A DNA stretch of 64,000 bases from Chamaecyparis obtusa (lineage: Eukaryota > Streptophyta > Pinopsida > Cupressales > Cupressaceae), in NCBI GenBank assembly GCA_027943335.1, contig BSBK01005143.1:1-64000 (forward strand). Reading direction: 5' to 3'. A model generated the notes under the pieces. That model was not told the DNA's origin. It saw nothing but the letters and a program-made list of their open reading frames with translations, and ran no database searches. Numbering within the stretch: the first letter of the stretch is position 1; each line of letters starts with the position of its first letter. This document shows, piece by piece, positions 34,868-48,051 of this stretch. A program made the translations under genes and the position numbers.

Positions 34868-35162
34868 TATGGGGGAGTATGTGTATCTGAGCTAAGTCAT
34901 GAGGACTCTAGTAAATGTATTTTCTGAATAGTGTCTTTTTACATTGAGTTGTTGTTGACATAGTGATGAAATTCTTATCATTGATATCAATGGGGGAGAA
35001 GTATACATGAAAAAAAATATAGAACATCTGTTGGAGCTTAATAGGATAACAAAACAAGATTTAATTGATGAAGAGGATTTGAAGAAGCAGTGTTGTAGTA
35101 TTGGATTTTTGGAACATTGGATGTTTTTCATCTATGTTTCCATCAATGCCAATGGGGGAGAT
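34868..35162 (+). other. Three purine tracts of element C, the last being the PPT
   Basis: TATGGGGGAGTAT (34868-34880), CAATGGGGGAGAA (34988-35000) and AATGGGGGAGAT (35151-35162) are spaced 120-160 bp. The last abuts the 3' LTR. Confidence 0.7.
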
Positions 35163-36286
35163 TGTTAGGAATGAATGCTAAATGTTTGGCAGTCATTCTG
35201 TAGCAGTTTTTATTGCATTCATGACTATGATTGTCATTCATGTCAACAGTTTGGATTAGCACACATGGGTTACTATAGTTGGAGCTATGCGATGTTGAGG
35301 TTATACTCTTTGATATGTTATATTTCTATGGTTAAGAGCATAGACAGTAATTCATTTATTCATGGAAGTTGTGATCATTTTGGTGGAAGTAGTATTCAAG
35401 CAGTGTTCCTGAGTAGCGGTTTGTGGAAATCGGATGATATCTCCCAATCGGGATGGAATCTAGTTTTGCACAGTTAAAGGGAAGTCGGAGACACATTAAT
35501 AGTGACTTGGATGATAGCGTAGACTTCAAGGTCACACAAGTGAAGATTTATTGTATTTGGAAGCTGACAATTTTCTGTAATTTTGATGTAGCGTGTGGAA
35601 ACTTTTATATTGTAATTGTATGCCAACTCATTTGTAATTATTTGAGTGTGGTATAAAGGAAGGAATGTATTTCCTTGTTTTAGTGTAGTTGTAGTGATGA
35701 TGTGTGATGCGGTATGCATGAAGTGAAGAAAAGAGCTAAGTATGAAAGTGAATTTGTGAAGACATGCGAAGTACAGAGATCTAAAATTGAGATCTAATGT
35801 AACGGTGAGTGTGGTGTGGCACAGTCAAAGAAGAGGTAACATATTATTCTATTGAGTAATGAAAGGATTATTTGGATAGTGTGTTCAATGATCTTACCTT
35901 GAAGCTATTTGGGCAATGGGTTCTTCTGTCTTCCATAACTCTTAATAGGGTTAGAATCTTTTAACAGGGATTCAAAATCTCCTAATATCAATTCATATGT
36001 ACTGAATGTATTTCATAAGACTCCTAACAAAGTCCATTCTCTCACAATTAATATTCATATTAGTGCATCTTTTGTGGGCATCAATCCCACCAGGGTTTAC
36101 TCTTTGATCAAGAGGTTCCCTAGTCAACATATCTTGTGTCATTATGTATGAATATCTTTCTATGCTTGGTAATTATATTGCTTATATGGTTTAATGCTAT
36201 TGAAGATGATAAAAGTTATAATTATCTAATAATTGATTCACCCCCCCCCACCTCTTAGTTATCTTGGTGGACTTTACTTTCTAACA
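35163..36286 (+). repeat. 3' LTR of element C (1124 bp)
   Basis: It starts TGTTAGGAATG and ends CTTTCTAACA. It provides the unbroken reference that shows how element D split the 5' LTR. Confidence 0.9.
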
Positions 36287-38456
36287 TTTGATATATATTA
36301 TGTAGTCATTACACTATCTAATTACATCTCTTTGGCTTATATTATCAAACACTTCACATGGACGTGCATGAGATGAAATACCTTATGCCATTCAGTCAAA
36401 TAGTTTGCATGCCTTTCTAATGAGGTACTTTAGTTTATAATATCTGACAAAATATCCCTTCAATTATGTCTTAATGTATGCCTCTTCACTTTGTAAAGTG
36501 TGTGTAACAAATGAAAGGGAATTTCACTTCACACCAGCCAATTGTTGGAGATAGTAATCCCAGTTACCCAATAGTACAGTCAACTTGAGATCCCTTGTAT
36601 GCACATTCATATCTATGGTAAATCCACATAATTAGATAAAAGTATCAAGATGGATCTTGTCATTTATGTGAATTTATTTTCAGTGAGCTCCTCCAAACTG
36701 TCTATTCTCAAATCTGCAATTTCACACATTTTTTGGATAGTGTGAAAATATTATTATAGGTTGTCTTCTCCTCCTACATACCTATTTAACTTTGTTATAT
36801 ATGGCACTACTTTGTATTTTGTATTCACTTCTTAGTGAGTCGAGTTTGATAGAGCTGTAAAATTTTATGCAATATATAATTGTAAGAAGCTAAATCTGTG
36901 GAAATTTGTTGAGTCAGATGTAATCTTTCATTTTCTTCAATATAAACTTTCATGTTTTGTTTTTATTTTTGCTCCCCTAGTTCCTACACCAATTGCAGTT
37001 TCTTGAAAGTTTTTAAAGACTTTTAAGCACTTCCATTTTGTGCATCCTGCAATCATTACCTTTCAAGAGACAACGTGAGAATAAAGCATTGTGTCAAACC
37101 ATTCACGTGCTTTCTAAATTCACTCACACAAGAAACATGCGATGAAAAATATGTAGATTTGGCTTTGCCCAAATGATTTTCATTTTCTTGAAAGTTCTTG
37201 AAGCTTTTCCAGTAAATTGACTTATGTATATCTTGCGAACTGTACACTTTGATGAATGTGCATACTCTATTTACTAGACTCATTCAACTAGTAGTGCGAA
37301 GTATCTCGATGAATTGGGGTGTGCATGGATGTTTAATCATTGAATATTCAATCAAAAATGTTGATGAAGAAAAAAATTACATAATCCAATTCAGGATTAT
37401 TAAAGCTAGTAAAATATATATTTTTATTAAGAAAGGTTTTCAGCAATTTACAAACCTTGTTATAAAAGAACATGAAAATGGAAACCAAAAATTTAAGAAC
37501 TATAACCGAAATTCTGAAAAAAAAAATCAGATGGTCTAAGCCTAAATAATGCTATACAACCTCACACTTTTGAGTGGGAGATAAAATCAAGAATACTGTT
37601 CTACTAATATTGAACAATTTTCCACAAAGCATTAATTTCTAAGACAATAGACATTTGGGAAGGGGATGATACCCCCACAAAGGGCTTAACCATAGACTAT
37701 ATATGCATTATCAAATGAACAATATGGAAGAATTTACCAATAAACAACCACCAAGAAATATGGGTCAATGAGTTTGACTCAAAAAAATATACAGTTGAAT
37801 CTTGATATCAATATCATAATTTGACTTGCTGTGAGAATATCTCCTACTTATCAATTGATGAGCTTAAGAGGCTTTCTAATGAATGGTTAATAAGGCACAA
37901 CCCTTGCTGAAGGTTTTGCAAATAGGGTTGCAAGAAGATTTGATTTAACCATGGAGAAAACTCTGTAGTTAAGTGATCCCAAGTTGAAGTAGTACTGTGA
38001 CGGGACACCTCCGAAGAAGTCTCGGTGCTTCACCTCTGTGAGAATCACCTAGATGCAACAAGTGCTAAGTGTTCCATTTATTCTCATGAGAGATGGGTTT
38101 GTGTGAACCACTACTCGTGAAACATGTGTCAATGAGTTTGACTCAAAAAACTACACAATTGAATCCTGATAGCAATATCACAATAAACAACAATATCAAG
38201 ACTAGGTGATCAACAAACCAAAATGAAACAAAGAACAAGATTGGGTTGTTCAACTACTAGATTATGATCCAAATGAGTATCACAAAGCACAAGGAGCGTA
38301 TAATTTTTTAAGTAATGGAAGTTAATAGCCCAAATTAATAATCATTTTTTTGTAAATACAAAAAGAAGGTGGGAACAAGCCACAATGTTGAAGAGGATGA
38401 ATTTTAGATTAATGAGACAGTATGAAGTGAGATTGCCAAAAAGATGATTTCCTTAC
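36287..38456. other. Intergenic DNA, no gene seen
   Basis: AT-rich sequence with no recognisable coding region or element boundary, apart from one 55-bp direct repeat (37764-37818 and 38128-38182). Confidence 0.55.
37764..38182 (+). repeat. Imperfect 55-bp direct repeat, 364 bp apart
   Basis: GTCAATGAGTTTGACTC and following bases at 37764-37818 recur at 38128-38182 with a few differences. The origin is unknown. Confidence 0.7.
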
Positions 38457-39985
38457 TGTAATATAAGCAATTTGATCACTTAAAATATAATATGTAATGT
38501 ATGTGAATGTTGTGTGGTATGAATGATCTCTATGAATAGATAGGATTAGGGAAGGTAGGATCTTCCTCTTAACCCCAAATTCCCAAAGGAAAGATCCAAA
38601 TAAATTAACCACAAGAAAATGGTCAATGCACAAATGAATCAATCGATGAAGAATACGAAGAAAGAAGAAAACCTTATATTTCGTTATTAAAAACTTAATT
38701 AAATTGAGGACAAATACTAACCTCAAAGTATGACAGATTTGGAAAATACAATTTTCTAGTATCTGTACTGAGTTTCTCAAAATTCTGCAACCAGATCTGG
38801 ATTAGGAAAATAGAGATAGAGAAAACCTAGAATTCTTTTTCTTTTTTGAGAAAGGTCAACCTTGACTCAAGTAAAGGTTGACCTTGACCCCTTTACGTTG
38901 ACCTTGACATGTGCTATTCTGACAAAAATTATGTTTGCGGATCCTGAAAGTTTTCTAAAAAGGGTATCTAGATTTACACTATAATTCATTGTTTCGTACT
39001 AGTTCCTACAAGAAAAATGGTTTTTTTTGTTGAGGGGGGGAGGGGTTTTCCTTGGTCAAACCCCAATTTACGAATTAACCTTCAAATTTAATTGAAATTT
39101 TAGTAATAAACAAAGTAAATGGAACAATTTACCTTGCTTAAATTGAAAACCCTTATGGAGGATTTAAATCCTTGAATCCACAAGTATGGATGCTCCAAAT
39201 GAATGTAGAATTAAATGTAGGATGTCTCAAATTAATTGTCTTTAGATCTTAAACACCAATCTTGAATGGATCTTGGAATAGGAATAAGCTTTAATGGATA
39301 TGGATGGAAAAATCTTCAACAAGACAGCTCCATAGAGATTGAATCCCTCAATGGCTACCAATGGATATCCTTGATGAATTGGATCGTGAATGCTTGAATG
39401 CTTGAAGATAGATGAATGCTTTAATTCTTTCCTTCTCCTTCTTGCTTGCTTCTTGATTTCTCTTAATGGAATTGCTTGAATTTGGAGGATGGATTGCACA
39501 CTTGATTGATGATGCTTGAGAGATATGGTATGTAGATAGAGAAGGCTTCCTTTTATACTAGTCTAGGGAACAAACTTCTAGAGAGGAAAACATAGGAGAA
39601 TTAAATTCCCAATAATCCTATACCCTTGGAAGTGGACCGAAATTAAAAATCATTTTAAGAGTTTACCATTTTGAAGCCTGAAACAGCCGACACAAAAGTG
39701 GGAAAATAAATCTTTTCGAAACCCGACATCCAGAAACCTTCAGATTTTGAAATTTGAACCCTGGGTCAAGGTATAGGTTGACCTTGACCCTAAGGTCAAG
39801 AACCTCAAATTATCAGAGCTGGTTGCTAGGATTAGGTAGGAAGGAAGTGAAAAATATGGTAGAACATGGGAAAAAGTTAGATCCAAGTGAAAGACCCATT
39901 CAAGGTGTTTGACATGACCCCAAACCACTTAATTGAAGGGCTAAACTAGTCCTAAATGGAATTTATTCCATTTTCCGATGCTACA
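38457..39985 (-). repeat. 3' LTR of element E (1529 bp)
   Basis: Its first 620 bp on the plus strand match 47497-48051. On the minus strand it begins TGTAGCATCGG beside a purine tract and ends ATATTACA, giving TG...CA termini. Confidence 0.78.
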
Positions 39986-40000
39986 TTTAGCCCCCACTTT
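39986..40000 (-). other. Polypurine tract of element E
   Basis: On the minus strand AAAGTGGGGGCTAAA directly precedes the TGTAGC start of the 3' LTR. Confidence 0.65.
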
Positions 40001-41059
40001 AGCAAGAGTATGGAATCGATGCACAAACTCTTGGTAAAGGAGATCACAAAGACAAAGATAATCTTATTGAAATCAAAGGGACAAAAGAATCCTCAAGCCC
40101 CCAGGGACTCAAGTTTTTGTCAACTCCAAGATTATAGTAAGAGAGACATCTATAAATAAGAGAGAAGAGGGTGTGATTACCTCACCCAATGAGAACTTAT
40201 GTCCCATTTTGAATCACACAAGGAAACAATGCAACTAGAAAGATAGAGTTGAACCACCTAGTGAATATGGCTACTCACTAGTCAATCCATCAAGGATTCA
40301 CTCCTAGGAATATTCTATTCCAAAAGAACAAAGCTGAAACAAGAGAGATCTAGTCTTATGGACACCTCCAACCTTATGGGATCAAAAACTTTGAAAATTG
40401 AAATAGGAGGGGTCAAGAGATCCTATAAGGTAAAAATCCATACTTTAAGGATTAGTCTCTAATCCATAAAGGAAGAAAAATCTTTGAAAAATATCTTGAA
40501 AGTGTGTGTATGGAAAACATGACCAGAGCATATGCCCTCACATTAAAGTCATTGCTAACACTTTAACAAGAGCAATGGCTTGAATGAAAACATAAACAAC
40601 TCTACTGATTATGATTCTACTATGAGATGCCCCCAAGTGAATACAAATCAAGGGAAATACCACATAAACATACCAAAAACACACAAGGGATCCACCTACC
40701 ATGGGAGCTACAATCACAATTGAGGAAAGAAAATGTAAGAGTTACAAAGAAGATTCTTTTTGAACCACAACATGGAGACCAAAAATAATTAGTGCTACTA
40801 AGTCGCAAATCCAAGCAGACTATACAAGGAAAACATTTACGAACAATAGTATAGGTACAACATAACATGAAGAAAACATATAGAAGAATATAGATACATA
40901 TAGAGGAATAGTACAATAGGTTCGATTCCTTTATTTCCTTGTACCAAAAAAGTAACAAGGATCATATAAAATAATCTAACAAACATTTAGCAAACACATT
41001 ATGAGAGAAGCACAATACAACAGGAAAACACAAAAAAAGATATCATGAAGGAAAAGCCA
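40001..41059. other. Element E interior, non-coding
   Basis: I see no conserved domain here on either strand. A 112-residue minus-strand frame (40620-40958) is hydrophobic and matches nothing I know. It lies between the last coding trace of element E and its PPT. Confidence 0.5.
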
Positions 41060-41870
41060 ATCAAGCGCATCACCTACTCTCCTCATCTCATTCTATATCA
41101 TTTAGGGAAGGTGGAAAACTTTCAAGAGGGACTATATCTAACACAATGGGAATAATAGCCAGTTCCAAACAAGGATCCTCTTGAGAATCCTTATATTCAA
41201 TACTAGGTGTAATTATCAATTGTGTTGAAAGCATATTGGGTAAATCATTATCAATATTAATAGTCTCATATTAATCATTAGCATCATTAGGATCATCAAG
41301 AGTATCTTCTTCATTAAGATTAATTGAAATAGAATCTAAAATATGACTAGACTCATCATAATCATTCATTTTAACATCATTATTAACATTAACTTCTAAT
41401 AGATCAGGCATAGGCGTGTCAAAATAAGGTAAAAAACTTTGAAGAAAAGAGGCATGAGCCTTAGCTTGAGCCCAACACTTCTTATGATGTTCATTGGTAG
41501 ATCAATTACATTTTGTCTTGTTTGAAATAAGTTGAGAACTAGGAGGGACAACCACCAATTCCTTCATAGGTTCTATAGCAGGATTAGTAGGATTCTTAGT
41601 GGGCTTAAAAGAAACACTAGGAGCTTGATGAACAGAACTAGAACCCATGGATAAAGGAGGTGTGGAAGGCATAAGAAAAAGACAATGATTAAGATCCATC
41701 TGAGGTATTCTTAACTCAAGAATCTTGCAATGTTTATAGGCTTGATATAAGAAAAAAAGGTTGTCAGGTTGAGAAGGACATGAATTAGGTAATGAAGGCC
41801 AAAAGAAGTCAAGAGTAGCACAATCCCTAGGCCTAGAAGGTTGATATAAAGTATAATTAATCATCTTCAC
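41060..41870 (-). pseudogene. Element E downstream coding trace, acidic tail
   Basis: A 122-codon frame (41870-41502) starts in the protease tail region with MKMINYTLYQPSRP. It continues past its stop into HHKKCWAQAKAHASFLQSFLP and a long acidic, Asp/Asn-rich stretch to about 41060. It would be the C-terminal part of the gag-protease product. I recognise no catalytic domain. The frame differs by one from the gag frame. Confidence 0.45.
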
Positions 41871-41879
41871 TACTTCATC

Positions 41880-44080
41880 ATGAATTTAAGACACTTATGG
41901 ATAGGAGAAGCAACAACATGCATGGCATTCAACCAAGGAAAAACAAACTTAACTTGAAACTAATTAGAAGTAGGAACAACAATGAAGGTAGTGTTCACAA
42001 TTTTACCACAAAGTTCAACATGCAAGTTAATAGAACCAAATGATGGATAGAGAAAACCATTAAAATTTTGGATCCACACATCAGATGTATCATAAGAATC
42101 ACATTGTATGTTCTTCATAAAAATATTTTCTTTAGTAATAACATTGACTAAGGATGTAGAATCAACAATACAACCACACATAGGTATCTTAGAAATCCTA
42201 GGATAAATGTAGAGGGGACCATTAGGAGTTTTAATAGTCTTAGAATCATCAAAGGTAATAAAGAGTTCCCTAGGTCTTTTATTATTAGGTTATTTTTGAG
42301 GTTTAGGTTTTGGTTTTGGTTTAGGCTAAGGTTGAGGTGGAACTTGAAGTTGAGGTTGAGATTGAGGCTGGGGTGCAGATATAGATTGAGACAAAACAAT
42401 ATGCTCCACATGGTTAACAATATGAGTGAGATCATCGATCTTTGAATCATAAACAATATCCATAGAAGATGACTGAATAATGGTATTAGTATCATGTGTA
42501 GGAAAAAGATTCATATAGATTTGGAGGTTTTGATTAAGAGGAGAGACAAATTTGTTCCCACTACCATCAAAATTATCAATAGATAAAGAATTAGAATCAA
42601 TTAAGTCTTGAACCTTATGTTTTAAAGAATAACACTTCTTAGTATCATGGCTATTCTGATAATGGTATTGACAAAATGATTTGGAATCAAAGGATGTGGA
42701 TGCCATCATAGTAGGTAAAAGAGTTCAAATACAAGGAAAAGTAATCATATTAGCAATCAAGAATTTACTCATAATAGAATGCAAAGATTCAAAAAGAGGA
42801 GTAAACGTACGATTCTGACGGAAAGTAGTAGATGCAGAAGTGGCATTGTTGGATGCAATAACAACTTGATCAAAAACTACATTTTCATTCTTATTTATCT
42901 TGACATAGTTGTTAGGTTTTTGAAACTTGTTGGGATTAGGAGCAACATCAATCTTATCAACATGAACAAGAGCCGTTGGAGTGTTGCTCTCAAATTGACT
43001 CACTTGTAATTGATAATGATGAAGTGTTGCACACAATTGTTGAAAAGAGGTAAATTCAATAAGAAGAATCTTATCTCCAATATAATTTTGTAAATTTGAA
43101 ATAAACATATGCTAAATATCAATATTAGGAATAGGATAATAAATTCGATCATACAAATGCTTAAATCTACCAATAAGTTCAGCCAATTTTTCTTTAGTAT
43201 TTTGTTTACAATGCATTAAACTATTTAAAAACACTAGCAGACAAATGTTATTTTTAAATTGTTGGATAAAGGCATTAGCAATTTTTGGAAAAGAATCAAT
43301 AGAATAAGGAGGCAAGGAACAATACCATTGCAAGGCCTTATCACGAAAATTTCTAGCAAACAACATGGCTAAAATCCTATGGTCATGAGCATAGTCACTA
43401 CAAAGGATTTGAAATGTTTTAACATGAGTGATAGGGTCTCCCTTACCATTTTAATTCTAAAGATAAGGCATATCAGCTTGCTAAGGAACAGGAGCACAAA
43501 TAATGTCTAGGGATAAAGGACTTCCCATGTCATATGTAGGAATAATAAACTTGGATTGAGTTAAGGCTGCAAGTTGTTGTTGTAAAGAGGGCACAATGTG
43601 AGCTAGACTAATGATTGTAGAATCATTAGATGAAATAGGAGGCATAGAAACATTAGAAATAGTAGGGAGAGTGTAGGAAGCAACATGAATAGAAGACACA
43701 ACTAGGGGAACGCTTGGAACCACAATTGGAAGAGGGTTGGAATAGGTAAAAGGGACACTATTATAAGAAGGTTTTGAAGTAGGTAAAGACATGGATGGAA
43801 TACTCATAGGAAGAGAGGGAACCAATTTATTAACTAGAGAAGGAGTATAATTAAGAATGCTAGGTAAAGGAATGGAAGAAGGTTCCACACTAGTGACAAG
43901 AGGAGTGAATCCTAATTCTTGAGCTTCTTGAGCTAAAGGTTTGACATTTAAATGCACAAGATGAGTAGTACCAGGCAAGAGATTAACACCTTGATCACTA
44001 TCATGAAGGATGTTATTAAGAGCCTCTATAGCTTGAATAGAACCTTGATTATGGTTTTCTTGAATAAGCCAATTTCCCAT
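41880..44080 (-). pseudogene. gag: Element E gag-protease, broken
   Basis: ATG 44080 opens one frame to about 41880. The N-terminal 200 residues are proline/serine-rich. The Gypsy gag core follows: HVKTFQILCSDYAHD, LFARNFRDKALQWYCSLPPYSI and QQFKNN (43440-43250). A YHYQNSHDTKKC element near 42650 resembles the C-x-Y-H-x5-HDT-x2-C zinc-like motif of some Gypsy gags. The protease site reads CGCIVDSTSLVNVIT (about 42180-42136), with D-S-T where the family has D-S/T-G, so it is probably inactive. In-frame stops are near 43483, 43466, 43460, 43114, 42727, 42328 and others. There is no frameshift until the protease tail. Confidence 0.78.
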
Positions 44081-47000
44081 TTTATCAAGTTTAGTTGAAA
44101 GTTTTCAAAATTGTTCAAGAGGAGCTTGTTGGAGCTTTTCCTTGTAGGACCAAACTTTAATCAATAGATGGGCTTGATTCTCAGGGTAGGCACTCAAGTT
44201 TGACAAGAAAATAGTCCAATTGATGAGGATTGAAAAGAATCATCCTTCTTCTTTGAGCTCCACATCACTAAGGTGGGTATTGCCTTATCTGCACACTCAA
44301 GACACCTCATGATAAACAATAGGCCTACAGATGGATTATTATGGAATAGTCTTCAAACCCCTATAGGTATCTTGTACCCCAATGAAACCAAGTTCTCATG
44401 CAATAGCCCTACTTGTATAGAATGGGTATGAAAACCAGAGACCTATACTAACAACATGAAAGGGAAAGGGTGGAACTGAAAGTAAATGATTTAAAGATGG
44501 GTTGAAAGGACCCCTGAGATGCCCTAAGTCCCCATAGACTAGTGCCTTGTCCAATGGGACACAGAGTCAAATACCCTATTGCAATAGACAACTATGAAAC
44601 AAGAAGACAAAATACTCAATGTGTTGATGCCTAACATCAATCACACACCATGACCAAACCTCACTTTAACAACCCACCTATGTATTCAAGTATGTTATTA
44701 CCCATCCAAAGGATTTTAACCCTCCCCTTAGAAGAGACCTATAAATAGATAATACATTAACCAACATCCACTAGAAGACAAGCATGCCATATCTTTGATA
44801 CCTTAGTTCATACATACATGAAAACTAATCCTAAACCAGTTATCTCTACGAAGACAACTCCACTTGCAAACACATAGGAAATGCAAATAGAAAAATCAAA
44901 CACCCTTGATGTATGATTAATGAATTCAAGATTCAAATGGAGATAGCTTGGTAATAGTAAGAATAAATTGAGTCCTCATACATAAGACAAATCAATTGCA
45001 ATATGTATTATATTCTCTAAAACAACAAAGGAAGAAAGAACACCCTATATGCAGAGAGAAGGAGAAAATCTATAGGAAAAAAACCTTTCTTGGAACCAAT
45101 TCTCCCAAAATTTGTAGAAGAAGGAACCCTTAAAAAATAAAACATTTCACTACTTATACCACTAGTCACCTTGGAATCCTCAAAGATGATGCATCAAGCT
45201 TTGGGTGACTAGGGTAAGGGTTTCAACTACCCAACCAATCAAAATTTACATCAGAAGTTATTGTAGGGGATGAAACATAGGCAACCCAAAGAAAATGAAT
45301 CTCAAACAGATTTGCGATCATCAAAATTTGTGAGAACAATACAAAACAACAAGGAATTGCCATGAAAACCAGTCAAATCAGCCACCTGCAAACACACCTC
45401 GAGCACAAAACCATGGTACAAACCCCTATAGATGATCATGGAACACCCTGGACCACACTACAATAGCAAGCACCACCAAATAGATCAAATCTAGCCTTGA
45501 AAGAAATAAATTCTAGTCCTTTCTATCATTGAGAACCCTTTGCAAATTTGAATTTAAAAAACAACGGTCATTTCCAAGCACCAGCAACAAATCATTGGTT
45601 GACATTTGAAATTAGGTCAACTTTATATCGTGACCGTCAGATCCTTCCACTTTGTAGGCTTTATGTCTTTAACCCATCCAGATACCTCAGGTTAACCCAA
45701 GTGAACATGCAAAAAAGCATTTCTTATTCGCGCAATGAAAAATTAACTTGCCGCTTAACCCCACAAACTGGTGACCAAAGGATAACATTTAACCTCAGTC
45801 CCATATTTAGTGAACTGATGACTAAAGGGAATCAACCATTCACAGAATACTTTATGCCTTCACCAAATTATTTAGCTATTATGCAAATGCTTGTTCACTA
45901 GATTGCCAGACCTTTTAGAATACCACCATTTTATTTTGCGAATGAGTGAAAAACATTGAAAATTTGCAGGACCGCCAAACATTTTATCAGGACCACCAAA
46001 AGACTAAGGAAATTTTAATGGGCCCTCACAAGAAGATCGATGGTTGTCTCATCTTTGCATAGACCTCCAAGATTCCATTAGATCATAAGACAACCATTGA
46101 ATGAAAAATCTTACCCTGCCCTGACAACCCTCTGACACCGAAAGAGATCAATGGCTATCTTAAGATAGCAAGTGTCAGAGAAAACCCATTAGATTACACG
46201 CCAACCGTTGATGCTCTGCCAATGTCAGAACCCATTGAACCTTGAAGAACCTCACCCCACTAAAAAAATGTGCAATCATACTACGTGGACCAATCATATT
46301 GCAACAAATTAGCACACCTATCATGTGGACCCACCGCACAATATCCCCTTTGAAAAAGATAGAATCAACAGACAGTACAAGAGCTTAAGCCTCTGATAGA
46401 TCCTATAAGATCATATGCCCATTGTCGATTGATTGATAGTGTCAGGACCCTTTGATGCATCCAAAAACTAGGTTGCACTGACAACTACCACTATAATAAT
46501 ACATGGACCAATGAGAAGCTGCCAACTATGCTTATGTGTTACCTTGGACCCACTGACAGCCTTTACATTAGATTCCAAATCGACGGCTATTGCATGATCG
46601 CGAAGGGGAAGAATATTCCTTGTGATCATGTGACAACCACTAGATCTTCAGTCAACTGACTACTTGACCCTACCCTACCATATCATCTTTTCTTTCGGCC
46701 AATAAAATGTCACCACCTGTGCTTATGTGGCAGTGGTCCCGCCTGCATTGAAAAGTTATGTCATGAAAATGAATCAACGATTGTCGCAAAAGTGCAAGCC
46801 TTTGACAAAACCCTTGTGCTTTCATGACAACTATTGGATCAAGATGGTTTCAGAAGGCTGAGCCCAGGAAAGATTAAGCCAAAATATAGGAAATATTAAA
46901 AGGCATGGCTTAGGGAAAATAAAAGGCCGTCGGGGGGTTAGAAACTTAGGAAAAATTAACAGCCGACCCCGCAAGGTGATAAAATATTAAAGCACATGCA

Positions 47001-47179
47001 CTATAGGACTTTTATGTGGCCTGAATAAAGTAACATGAAATTAGAACAAGGCCAAGTCATTACAAGGGGTTTTTGAACACAACGACTAGTTTTTGAATTT
47101 TCTAAGCTTAGGGTTCATGCCAAGGACCTAAAAATAACTACAAAGACTAGGGGGAAAAAGCTACAGCCATGAAATTTTT
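44081..47179 (-). other. Long non-coding leader of element E
   Basis: About 3.1 kb between the small leader ORF and gag have no sustained frame. Short phrases such as acggctgt and gacaaccattg recur in both orientations. This is the 5' untranslated region of element E by position. Confidence 0.5.
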
Positions 47180-47404
47180 TTAGGATGCTAACAGAGCTCT
47201 TAAAGCATCATCCTCATCATGAGATGAGTGAGAAGAGTTATGCTCCATAGTAGGATTGGAATCATGAGTAATCAAGTTGTCATTCGGGATCCTAATGAGA
47301 GGAGAGGAAGACTCGAGATCAAAGAAACCCATAAGTCTATGACTTCTTCTAATCGGAATATTATAAGTAGGACTAGAGGTAGTAAATCTCATATACCAAT
47401 GCAA
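47180..47404 (-). CDS. Small leader ORF of element E (74 codons)
   Basis: An open frame begins 92 bp inside the 5' LTR. It encodes a histidine/serine-rich protein with an acidic end (SHDEDDALRALLAS). It is at the position of the extra ORF1 seen upstream of gag in some large Gypsy (Ogre-like) elements, but is far shorter. It could be a chance frame. Confidence 0.25.
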   Translation of the reverse strand: MHWYMRFTTSSPTYNIPIRRSHRLMGFFDLESSSPLIRIPNDNLITHDSNPTMEHNSSHSSHDEDDALRALLAS

Positions 47405-47496
47405 TACAAATGAACTAAACTAGGAAAACACATTGTAAGCACATGAAAGAACTAACACCATAAAAGAAAGAGTTGTCTATCGCAAGTTAACCAAAA

Positions 47497-48051
47497 TGTA
47501 ATATAAGGAATTTGATCACAAAAAATGTAATATGTAATGTATGTGAATGTTGTGTGGTATGAAAGATCCAAATAGATTAACCACAAGAAAATGGTCAATG
47601 CATAAATGAATCAACTAATGACGAATATGAAGAAAGAAGAAAAAATTATATTTCATTATTAAAATCTTAATTGAATTGAAGACAAATACTAACCTCAATG
47701 TATGACAGATCTGGAAAATATTGTTTTTTGGTATTTGTATCGAGTTTCTAGAAATCCTGCAACTAGATTTGGGACAGGAAAATAGAGACAGAGAAAACCT
47801 AGAATTATTTTTCTTTTCTGAGAAAGGTCTACTTTGACCTAAGTAATGGTCGACCTTGACCCCTTTTTGTCGACCTTGACTTGTGATATTTCGATGGAAA
47901 TTCTGTTTGCAAATCCCAAAAGTTTATCAAAAAGGGTATCTAGATCTACACTGTAATTTGTTATTTCATACCTATTCCCACAAGAAAAATAGTTGTTTTT
48001 TTTTGAGGGGGCGGAGGGATTTCCCTTGGTCAAACCCCAATTTAGGATTTA
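47497..48051 (-). repeat. 5' LTR of element E, partial
   Basis: It matches 38457-39075 with a gap near 47570. It is interrupted by element F at 48052. No standard tRNA-Met primer site is adjacent; the bases next to the LTR read TTTTGGTTAACTTGCG on the minus strand. Confidence 0.75.

Larger units (their letters stand above)
22266..36286 (+). mobile_element. Copia LTR retrotransposon C, 5' LTR split by nested element D
   Basis: LTRs begin TGTTAGGA and end CTTTCTAACA. The 5' LTR lies at 22266-22955 and resumes at 30142-30615 after element D. The internal region is a tRNA-Met primer site, gag, protease, integrase, RT, RNase H and purine tracts in Copia order. Flanking pentamers are tttca on the left and tttga on the right, a plausible diverged target duplication. 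Domain sequences resemble element A closely, so A and C are related families. Many stops and one frameshift make this copy dead. Confidence 0.9.
38457..48051 (-). mobile_element. Gypsy-type LTR retrotransposon E, gag-protease only
   Basis: A 1529-bp LTR at 38457-39985 has a partial partner at 47497-48051, and the coding region between reads on the minus strand. Gag and aspartic protease are recognisable, but the remaining 7.5-kb interior shows no reverse transcriptase, RNase H or integrase, so the element is probably non-autonomous. Gag and protease resemble Gypsy types (Retrotrans_gag fold, DxGxS-type protease followed by an F-PWL motif). The 5' LTR is cut after 555 bp by element F and its remainder is not found in the window. 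Confidence 0.75.

Noticed and set aside
45548..45901. 117-residue plus-strand frame in the element E leader
   Set aside because: No domain, opposite strand to the element, and no support from composition.
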